NCBI RefSeq assembly: GCF_044784365.2
Contig: NZ_CP173065.2
DNA length: 64,000 bases
DNA from: Cetobacterium_A somerae
GTDB taxonomy: Bacteria > Fusobacteriota > Fusobacteriia > Fusobacteriales > Fusobacteriaceae
Reading direction: 5' to 3' (one strand)
A model generated the notes under the pieces. That model was not told the origin of the DNA and did no database searches. It saw only the letters and a list, made by a program, of their open reading frames with translations. Below are positions 58,054 through 64,000 of this stretch, piece by piece (within the stretch, counting starts at the first letter, position 1; each line of letters starts with the position of its first letter). The position numbers were made by a program, and so were the translations under genes.

Positions 58054-58593
58054 TTATTGTGATCTTTTAAAGTAAAATGCTGATAAGATTAAGTTTGCTC
58101 CACTAAACAGTATGTACCAAGCGATACATAAGAATATAAACTGTTGAGAGAAGAATGGTAATGCAACTAAAAGCACACCAAATAGTAAATCAATAATACC
58201 AGAACCTAAACTAAAGTCAACTAAGCTTGGGAATATTTTTCTATTGAAAAGAATATTTAAAACAATAAATATACCTTTGAAAATCATAAAAATTCCAGCA
58301 TATATAATCATATATATTTGACTAGCAAATGGAGTACTAAATAGTGATAAAGAGATTACCACCTCTAAAACACCTATAAAGATGTAAAGCCCCCAGTGGA
58401 AATTAGGTACCTTTCTAAATTGAAATCCTTTAGTAAAGTTTTTAACACCACTAACTAAGAAAAATGCTGCTAGTATATCAACTAAATATACAGAGAATAT
58501 AGTAGGGCTAAAAATTCCAAAAATTCCAACTAAACTAAATAGAATTCCTGTTACTAAAAGATAAGTAAAAACTTTTTTGTTAAACTCTTGCAT
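58054..58593 (-). CDS. HdeD-family membrane protein (DUF308)
   Basis: 179 residues with six hydrophobic helices in three repeated pairs; each pair has a G/S-x-x-x-x-A-L-F/G pattern (SLVGIFGIFSP; FLVSGVKNFTKG; FGVLLVALPF). HdeD is linked to acid resistance in E. coli, but most members have no known role. The tail is basic (YFKRSQ), so both ends are probably cytoplasmic. ATG start behind AAGGAGGGATTT. Monocistronic. Confidence 0.82.
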   Translation of the reverse strand: MQEFNKKVFTYLLVTGILFSLVGIFGIFSPTIFSVYLVDILAAFFLVSGVKNFTKGFQFRKVPNFHWGLYIFIGVLEVVISLSLFSTPFASQIYMIIYAGIFMIFKGIFIVLNILFNRKIFPSLVDFSLGSGIIDLLFGVLLVALPFFSQQFIFLCIAWYILFSGANLILSAFYFKRSQ

Positions 58594-58813
58594 TGAAATC
58601 CCTCCTTAAAAATAATATTTTATATTTTATTATTCTGTTAAAATAGGAAATCTCCTTTAAAAAAATTTTTTATGTAAAAGTTAATTTCAATTTGTGTTTA
58701 TTTAGAAAAAATATTTTTCAAAATTTGGGTAAAAAGTGACTAAAATGCTCAAATAGAGGCATAATATAAAACATGTATATATTTAAAGAATAGATTATAT
58801 ATTATTTATATAT

Positions 58814-58842
58814 TTGAAATTGTACTTTTTGCGAAGTATACT
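58814..58842 (+). promoter_or_regulatory. Promoter of gltS
   Basis: TTGAAA, 17 bp, TATACT, 42 bp upstream of the start codon. The rest of the gap from 58594 is AT-rich with no frame or strong hairpin. Confidence 0.7.
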
Positions 58843-58883
58843 TGTGCCAAGATGAAGTACAAAAATATAGTAGGAGGGATTTT

Positions 58884-60083
58884 ATGTTTGAATATCAATT
58901 TAACATGGCAGAAACTTTAGCAATAGCAGTTATTTTATTATTGCTTGGAAGATGGGTTAAGAAAAAAGTTAATTTTTTTGAAAAGTTCTTTATACCAGCA
59001 CCAGTAATTGGTGGAGTAATATTTTCAGTATTTACATTGATTGGTAGACTTTCACAAACATTTACATTCTCATTTGATGGAGCATTAAAAGATCTTTTAA
59101 TGATAGCATTCTTTACAACAATAGGTTTCTTAGCAAGTTTAAAGCTGTTAAAAAAAGGTGGTATTCAGGTATTTGTATTTTTGTGTGTAGCAAGTGTTTT
59201 AGTAATAATCCAAAACCTTGTTGGAGTTACATTAGCTAAGTTTTTTGGTTTAAATCCATTGTTAGGAATAGCAGCAGGATCAGTACCACTAACTGGAGGA
59301 CATGGAACTTCTGGAGCATTTGGACCAGTTCTTGAAGCAGCAGGAGCAACAGGAGCGATGTCAGTTGCAATAGCTTCAGCTACATTTGGACTAGTTGCTG
59401 GATGTATGATAGGTGGGCCAGTTGCAAAAAGATTAATGCAACGTTATGGATTAGTTGGACATAAAGAAGAGGAGTTTTTGATTCCAGAAGAGGATTCAAA
59501 AGAGGTTGTAAAAGAAAAAATTACAGAGGAAAATCTTTTCCATGCAATTGTTTATATTGTTATTTCAATGGGAATTGGAGGATTATTAATACCTTTATCT
59601 AAAAAAGTAGGAGTAGTTTTACCAGCATATATCGGACCAATGTTAGTGGCTGCTATTATAAGAAACGTTATAGATAACAAAGATACAGAGTTACCACTTC
59701 ATACAATAAATGTAGTTGGAAATATATCTTTACAACTATTCTTAGCAATGGCTTTAATGTCTATGAAGTTATGGGAATTAGCAGCATTGGCAATTCCATT
59801 AGTAGTTATACTATTAGTTCAAACAGTAGTAATGGCACTATACGCATACTTTGTAACATTTAGAATTATGGGTAAAGATTACGACGCAGCTGTAATGGCA
59901 TCAGGACACTGTGGATTTGGAATGGGTGCAACACCAAATGCAATGGCAAATATGGAATCATTTACAGCAGCAAATGGACCATCACCAACAGCATTCTTTG
60001 TACTACCTTTAGTAGGAGCTTTATTTATTGACTTTACTAATGCTTCTTTAATCACAGTATTTATGAATATTTTTGGGAAGTAA
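58884..60083 (+). CDS. gltS: Sodium/glutamate symporter
   Basis: 399 residues, about ten hydrophobic helices in two inverted halves. Signature loops: IPAPVIGGVIFSVFTL, GSVPLTGGHGTSGAFGP (first pore loop) and ASGHCGFGMGATPNAMANM (second), which form the GltS substrate site. It imports glutamate with sodium. The start at 58884 is preferred for GTAGGAGGGATT; a reading frame upstream to 58842 runs into the promoter. The next gene is glutamate racemase, which uses the imported amino acid. Confidence 0.93.
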   Translation: MFEYQFNMAETLAIAVILLLLGRWVKKKVNFFEKFFIPAPVIGGVIFSVFTLIGRLSQTFTFSFDGALKDLLMIAFFTTIGFLASLKLLKKGGIQVFVFLCVASVLVIIQNLVGVTLAKFFGLNPLLGIAAGSVPLTGGHGTSGAFGPVLEAAGATGAMSVAIASATFGLVAGCMIGGPVAKRLMQRYGLVGHKEEEFLIPEEDSKEVVKEKITEENLFHAIVYIVISMGIGGLLIPLSKKVGVVLPAYIGPMLVAAIIRNVIDNKDTELPLHTINVVGNISLQLFLAMALMSMKLWELAALAIPLVVILLVQTVVMALYAYFVTFRIMGKDYDAAVMASGHCGFGMGATPNAMANMESFTAANGPSPTAFFVLPLVGALFIDFTNASLITVFMNIFGK

Positions 60084-60109
60084 AATATAATTAAAAAGGG
60101 AGGAGCAAA

Positions 60110-60907
60110 GTGAAAATCGGTGTTTTTGATTCTGGAGTTGGCGGATTAAGCGTGTTGAAAAAAATAAAAGAAAAAATAGACTTTGCAGATGTAATCTATT
60201 ATGGAGATAGTATGAACTCCCCTTATGGAAGTAAAAGTATAAAAGAGATTCAAGAACTTTGTTTAAATATAGGAGAGTTTTTAATAGATAATCAAGTAGA
60301 CATAATAGTTATAGCTTGTAATACAGCAACAGCAGCAGCTTTAGATACTCTAAGAGAGCGATTTACAAGTATTCCAATAATTGGAGTGGTACAACCTGGT
60401 GCAGCTATGGCTATAAAGCAAAGCAAAAATAAAAAAATTGGTGTTTTATCAACACCATTGACTGCTAAAAGCGGAATTTATGAAAAGGTAATAAAAACTC
60501 TAAATCCAAAATATGAAGTATTTCAAAAAGGTTGTGATCTTCTTTGTCCTATGATAGAGAGAGGATGGGAAGATAACGATAGAAATACAAAACTTTTAAA
60601 ATCATATGTGGATCAATTACCAAAAGATATCGATACTTTAATTTTAGGTTGTACACACTATCCTTTAATAAGAGGTGAGATTGAAAAGCTAATAGACAAA
60701 AAAATAGTGGATCCAGCAGAGGAAACTGCTATGCATGTACTATTTGAATTAAATAAGTTAGCATTAAAAAATGGATTTAAAAAAAGTAGGAAAGAAAAAA
60801 TAAATATAGACTATTTTGTAACAGGGGATATAGATAGATTTAAGAAAGTAGGAGAAAGATTTTTAGGTGAAGAACTTTCAAATATTTATCAGCCTTTGAT
60901 GGGATAG
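60110..60907 (+). CDS. murI: Glutamate racemase
   Basis: 265 residues from a GTG behind GGGAGGAGCAAA. FDSGVGGLSVL (substrate loop), YYGDSMNSPYG, catalytic Cys in IACNTATAAALD and second Cys in LGCTHYPLIRGEIE are intact. It interconverts L- and D-glutamate to supply D-Glu for peptidoglycan. It is 26 bp after gltS, giving a glutamate uptake-to-wall unit, and is followed by a terminator. Confidence 0.95.
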   Translation: MKIGVFDSGVGGLSVLKKIKEKIDFADVIYYGDSMNSPYGSKSIKEIQELCLNIGEFLIDNQVDIIVIACNTATAAALDTLRERFTSIPIIGVVQPGAAMAIKQSKNKKIGVLSTPLTAKSGIYEKVIKTLNPKYEVFQKGCDLLCPMIERGWEDNDRNTKLLKSYVDQLPKDIDTLILGCTHYPLIRGEIEKLIDKKIVDPAEETAMHVLFELNKLALKNGFKKSRKEKINIDYFVTGDIDRFKKVGERFLGEELSNIYQPLMG

Positions 60908-60913
60908 TTAATT

Positions 60914-60954
60914 GGAAAAAGTAACAATGTGATGTTGTTACTTTTTTTTATTCA
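60914..60954 (+). terminator. Terminator of murI
   Basis: AAAAAGTAACA / TGTTACTTTTT-type hairpin with T tract. Confidence 0.8.
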
Positions 60955-61024
60955 AAAAAAAGAAATAGATAAATTATTTCGTAGAATAAAGTAACAGATA
61001 CGGGATTAAAGAAGGAGGAGAGAC

Positions 61025-61456
61025 ATGAATAGTTTAATAGATAAAAAATTAGAAACAATATACAAGATACAACCCTATCTAGTTTATATAGACAGTATAT
61101 TTTATATCTCAGGATCTGTAATTCCTATCGATGAGTTTAAAAAGTATGTAGATAATATAAACTATATAAAGAATCACTCTGATGCAGTAGAAATTTATGA
61201 AAATTATACAAAGAATAGTTTACACCTATTTTTTGATAAATATATATCTATTTTTTCAGCTAAAGATATAAAAAAATATATCAATGAAATTTTTAAAGAT
61301 AGATTGATTATTAATCGTTCAGATTTATTAGAAGGATTAGAGAATTATAATATTTTGGATGAAAATTTTATAGATTGTTATATAAATAACTCTATTTATT
61401 TTGACCAAATCTCAGATAGAATTAAAAAAAATTTTTTAATAGATGATTTTGAATAG
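61025..61456 (+). CDS. Unknown protein, 143 residues
   Basis: Not recognised. Tyr- and Ile-rich helical soluble protein with no signal or membrane helix (IQPYLVYIDSIFYISG; FFDKYISIFSAKDIKKYI). It has an ATG start behind GAAGGAGGAGAG. It sits alone after murI with no further gene on its strand. The composition is AT-rich like its neighbours, so recent transfer is not indicated. Confidence 0.6.
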   Translation: MNSLIDKKLETIYKIQPYLVYIDSIFYISGSVIPIDEFKKYVDNINYIKNHSDAVEIYENYTKNSLHLFFDKYISIFSAKDIKKYINEIFKDRLIINRSDLLEGLENYNILDENFIDCYINNSIYFDQISDRIKKNFLIDDFE

Positions 61457-61540
61457 AAAACTACAAAAATTGAACAAATTACTTGAAATTAGTTTGAAAA
61501 TATGGTAATATATAGATAAATACGGGGGTATTAGATTTTA

Positions 61541-61596
61541 AAAAAAGGCAACTTCAATGATTGAGCATTGAAAGTTGCCTTTTTAGTTTAATTTTT
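61541..61596. terminator. Bidirectional terminator
   Basis: AAAGGCAACTTTCAATG-type stem (AGGCAACTTCAATG / CATTGAAAGTTGCCT) with A and T tracts, ending next to the minus-strand stop at 61599. A small ATACGGGGGTAT hairpin lies at 61521-61532. Confidence 0.8.
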
Positions 61597-61598
61597 GC

Positions 61599-61967
61599 TT
61601 AAAAAGTATTTTTATATAAAACTTCATCTGGAAGCATATCTCTATCTAGTTCAATCTCAACATAAACTGGAAGAGTTTTTCCTGATTCAGTTTGAGTATA
61701 TTTTGCCATTTCAGCAGCAAGTGTTTCTAATTTTGCTTTATCTAATTTATCATATTCATCTTTTGAAGCGTCACCTTTTAATTCAACTTTTAGTTCTATT
61801 TTATGGTGATCTAAATCAACATCATATTCATGAACATTGATAGTTGTTTTACCATCTGTTAAAGCAGGAAACTTATTTCTCAATCCCATTTCAATCATAT
61901 CCTCTTTAGAGTTGGCAAAAGCTGTAAGTGATAATAAAACACTTAAACTTAAAAGTAATTTTTTCAT
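61599..61967 (-). CDS. Secreted protein of unknown function, 122 residues
   Basis: Signal peptide MKKLLLSLSVLLSLTAFA, then a small charged domain: KEDMIEMGLRNKFPAL, INVHEYDVDLDHHKIELKVEL and VYVEIELDRDMLPDEVLYKNTF, alternating helix and strands. It is probably periplasmic. The family is not recognised. The start at 61967 follows GGGAGGTTTATAT; the 61982 start overlaps that site. Confidence 0.65.
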   Translation of the reverse strand: MKKLLLSLSVLLSLTAFANSKEDMIEMGLRNKFPALTDGKTTINVHEYDVDLDHHKIELKVELKGDASKDEYDKLDKAKLETLAAEMAKYTQTESGKTLPVYVEIELDRDMLPDEVLYKNTF

Positions 61968-62048
61968 ATATAAACCTCCCATAGTTCTAAACTTCTAAGA
62001 TATTATTCTTATAAAATTCTTATTTCCTTTTTTATTTTGAAATTATTG

Positions 62049-62092
62049 GAGAATAAAAAAAAACTCCTTTTGGGGAAAAGGAGTTTTTTATT
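62049..62092. terminator. Terminator-like hairpin
   Basis: AAACTCCTTTT GGGG AAAAGGAGTTTTTT. It lies upstream of the minus gene and of the DUF4269 gene. Confidence 0.7.
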
Positions 62093-62296
62093 AACACGGG
62101 GGAGTGTTAAAAAATAAAAAAGATTAAAATAGATTTTTGGGGGTATATAGATCTATTCAATCAAATTCGGTCTCAAGAATATAGTACTATAAATGTATAT
62201 AAATGTCAAATATGTTTTTAAATAGTAAAATTAAATAAAAATAGTGTTTTGAAAAAAAACTTATTAATTAAAAAATAAACGAAAATGGAGTTATAT
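62093..62296. other. Non-coding gap with G5-loop hairpins
   Basis: TTAACAC GGGGG AGTGTTAA at 62091-62110 and a second TTTTTGGGGGTATAT at ~62137. No frame. The G-loop hairpins recall those of the 141-bp repeats but the flanks do not match. Confidence 0.45.
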
Positions 62297-62881
62297 ATGA
62301 AAAAATTTGAAAGTATAGAGTACTTAAAAAATGGAAATTCAAGGCAAGTACAAAGTTATAAAATATTAAAAAGTATAAATATTTTTAATATTTTAAAAGA
62401 GTTTAACCCGATTTTAGTTGGAACAATATCAATTGGAATTGATATAGAAAAAAGTGACTTAGATATAGTATGCCAAATTAATTTAGAAAATAAAGAAAAT
62501 TTTAAAGATATTATTGTTAAATATTTTTCTCAATTAAAAAAATTTAAAATTACAGATAAATTTTTAAGTGATGGAATAATTTTAATTAATTTTTTTATAG
62601 ATAATATAGAGATAGAAATATATGCTTCAAAACTTCTTTCTATTGAAACAAATGGATATAGACATATGATTATAGAGGATAGATTTTTAAATTATGCTAG
62701 TTTAAAATTTAAGAAGATGATAATAGCTTTAAAAAGAGATGGAGTAAAAACAGAGCCAGCTTTTGCTAAACTTTTAAACTTAAATGGTAATCCTTATGAA
62801 GAACTTTTAAATTTGGAATTTTTAACTGATAAAGAGATTATAGATAAATTAAGAGAACTAGGATATGAAAAAAGGGAGTAG
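62297..62881 (+). CDS. DUF4269-type nucleotidyltransferase-fold protein
   Basis: 194 residues. LVGTISIGIDIEKSDLDIVCQI is the nucleotidyltransferase G[T/S]xxxG...DxD site; DGIILINFFIDNIEIEIYAS adds the third acidic residue; KLLSIETNGYRHMIIEDRFLNYA and LKRDGVKTEPAFAKLLNLNGNPYEELL are typical of DUF4269 (YvbK-neighbour-type) proteins. Chemistry is unproven. ATG at 62297 follows TGGAGTTATAT. Convergent with the small genes at 62894. Confidence 0.8.
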   Translation: MKKFESIEYLKNGNSRQVQSYKILKSINIFNILKEFNPILVGTISIGIDIEKSDLDIVCQINLENKENFKDIIVKYFSQLKKFKITDKFLSDGIILINFFIDNIEIEIYASKLLSIETNGYRHMIIEDRFLNYASLKFKKMIIALKRDGVKTEPAFAKLLNLNGNPYEELLNLEFLTDKEIIDKLRELGYEKRE

Positions 62882-62899
62882 TTTAACTACTCCCTAAGC
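62872..62899. terminator. Bidirectional terminator
   Basis: GGGAGTAGTT / AACTACTCCC, overlapping the ends of both convergent genes. Confidence 0.75.
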
Positions 62900-63148
62900 T
62901 ACCTTTACAGATGACACAATAAAGAACTCCTCTCCATCATACTCAACTCTTTCAACATTCAGTTTAATATTTTGATCTAAATTAGAACTCTCTAAAAGAA
63001 AATAAAGATGTTTATTCTCTTCTGTTAGTGTAAGTTGAAAATCATCACGTAAAAGTGAAAAAATATCATCTTCTAGTTCTGGAATAGTGTATTCAAAATC
63101 CTCCATTAAAAGATATAAGGTATCAGCAAAGCTCTTTGCTTCTTTCAT
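62894..63148 (-). CDS. Small unknown protein, 84 residues
   Basis: Acidic soluble protein: a helical N-terminus (MKEAKSFADTLYLLMEDFEY), then strands (LTLTEENKHLYFLLESSNL; VERVEYDGEEFFIVSSVKVA). Not recognised. It follows the gene at 63172 by 23 bp behind a TGGAGGCAC site; the three minus-strand genes to the window end may form one operon. Confidence 0.6.
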   Translation of the reverse strand: MKEAKSFADTLYLLMEDFEYTIPELEDDIFSLLRDDFQLTLTEENKHLYFLLESSNLDQNIKLNVERVEYDGEEFFIVSSVKVA

Positions 63149-63171
63149 AGTGCCTCCATTTATTTTTAAAT

Positions 63172-63471
63172 TTAATCATTTAAATAGTGTAAAAGATATA
63201 TACCAAAACGATCAAGTTTATAACGATTCTCTCTTGAATGATCTTTCATTATGAGTTCTTCTCTTAAAAGAATTTCATAATCCATATGGTAATAAGTTTC
63301 TTTAATCGGTAATAAAATATCTACAGTTTCAACTTTTACTATAGAGTTGTGTAATAATTTAAAATTATTTTCTATATCATTTTTTTGTGTTTTATAACAC
63401 TCTTTTAGCACCTCATAGCACTTTTCTGGTAATCTTTCTTTTAGATAGAAAAAATATTCTCTATAATACAT
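63172..63471 (-). CDS. Small unknown protein, 99 residues
   Basis: Helical, charged, with several Tyr and Cys in the first third (YYREYFFYLKERLPEKCYEVLKECYK) and a LKNDIENNFKLLHNSIVKVETVDILLPI middle that could be a winged-helix core. No motif can be named. ATG start behind GCGGAGGTTTTATT. Confidence 0.6.
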   Translation of the reverse strand: MYYREYFFYLKERLPEKCYEVLKECYKTQKNDIENNFKLLHNSIVKVETVDILLPIKETYYHMDYEILLREELIMKDHSRENRYKLDRFGIYLLHYLND

Positions 63472-63539
63472 AATAAAACCTCCGCAATAGATTTATATAA
63501 TTATATACATAAAATATCTTTTAAATCCTTTAAAAATCT

Positions 63540-63992
63540 TTAAACCATAAAAAGTATAGAAGCAGTTAAAATAATAATACCTGGAATAACAATTTTTTCA
63601 GTTTCAAAAAAATAATATCCTGGTTCATCTATTTCTATTTCATCAACACTATTTGGATAGAAACTATTTACTAAAGAATCAATAAAGTCTTGCTCAGAAA
63701 GTTTTTTCTTTTTTAACTCTTCAACATCATAATCTCTAAAATTCAGAAAAGTAAATTTTAAAACTCTTTGATTTTTAGGATTTATAAAATCTTCTCCTAA
63801 AATTAAAGTTTTACTAAGAACCTCATCACTATTTTCAATTAATTTTGGTTTTAAATTAAAATTTATAAGATTTTCAGGCTTTATATTACCATATAGATTT
63901 TCATAAAACTTTTTTTCATTTGAGTTTAATAAATCTCTTGTTTTTATTCCAGTATCATATTCCTCAACAGGTTTATCTTTTGAAATATCCAT
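63540..63992 (-). CDS. Unknown protein with C-terminal membrane anchor; may extend past the window
   Basis: 150 residues as seen. A hydrophilic domain is followed by one C-terminal hydrophobic helix (KIVIPGIIILTASILFMV), so it looks tail-anchored. The frame stays open up to the window edge above the ATG at 63992 and no ribosome site is visible, so the true start may lie outside. No family is recognised. Confidence 0.5.
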   Translation of the reverse strand: MDISKDKPVEEYDTGIKTRDLLNSNEKKFYENLYGNIKPENLINFNLKPKLIENSDEVLSKTLILGEDFINPKNQRVLKFTFLNFRDYDVEELKKKKLSEQDFIDSLVNSFYPNSVDEIEIDEPGYYFFETEKIVIPGIIILTASILFMV

Positions 63993-64000
63993 ATGTTTTT

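Overview
The window is low-GC, AT-rich bacterial DNA. Strong AGGAGG-type ribosome sites, frequent TTG starts, lipobox lipoproteins, spmA/spmB genes outside a sporulation context, and a udk - mnmA - small alarmone synthetase - cls - addB - addA core all fit the Fusobacteriota (Fusobacterium or Cetobacterium-like). This is inferred from gene style and content; no rRNA or marker search was possible.

Layout. (1) 1-3.1 kb: end of an Fe-S protein, an HxlR regulator, a family-5 solute-binding lipoprotein and a sirtuin. (2) 3.1-10.9 kb: an accessory array in which unrelated genes (P-loop kinase, Fic, KAP NTPase, three tandem tiny membrane proteins, a PD-(D/E)XK-like nuclease, unknowns, a pentapeptide-repeat remnant) are separated by four copies of a ~141-bp repeat. 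Three plus-strand units share the same promoter sequence. One unit is bracketed by a ~280-bp duplication carrying the 5' end of the sirtuin gene. (3) 10.9-20.1 kb: a DUF4402-type surface protein and a sensor diguanylate cyclase, each behind its own c-di-GMP-I riboswitch, then an exonuclease, tRNA-Leu, tRNA-Asp, a lipocalin, a nitroreductase, a DapB-like dehydrogenase and an EFR1-type ferredoxin/flavodoxin. (4) 20.1-23.5 kb: a structured intergenic stretch, then a promoter, a ~500-nt structured leader with a perfect 33-bp inverted repeat, and a reverse transcriptase whose frame is broken by an 11-bp tandem duplication.

(5) 23.567-37.011 kb: an integrative mobilizable element in the 3' end of guaA, bounded by a 13-bp direct repeat. 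It carries a replication initiator with a candidate origin inside its coding sequence, a YoeB-type toxin-antitoxin pair, TrbJ/TrbL-like mating-pore proteins, a two-gene cargo operon (DUF5677-like plus an unknown), a MobA/MobL relaxase with an RSF1010-like oriT, regulators, an excisionase-like gene and a tyrosine integrase. (6) 37-64 kb: core genome: guaA behind a guanine riboswitch, rnmV, udk, a deoxynucleoside kinase, a LysE-type exporter, mnmA, a degenerate SIR2-like gene with a classic -1 frameshift heptamer, a small alarmone synthetase, cls, mogA, addB/addA, a thiamine-type ABC binding protein and permease without an ATPase, spmA/spmB, ldcA, hdeD-like, gltS, murI and several small unknowns.

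Best leads: the RT plus structured-RNA locus; the repeat-separated cassette array; the two-gene cargo of the mobile element; the frameshift/pseudo-sirtuin gene; and the c-di-GMP riboswitch pair, in which a diguanylate cyclase with no visible product-inhibition site sits behind a riboswitch sensing its own product.
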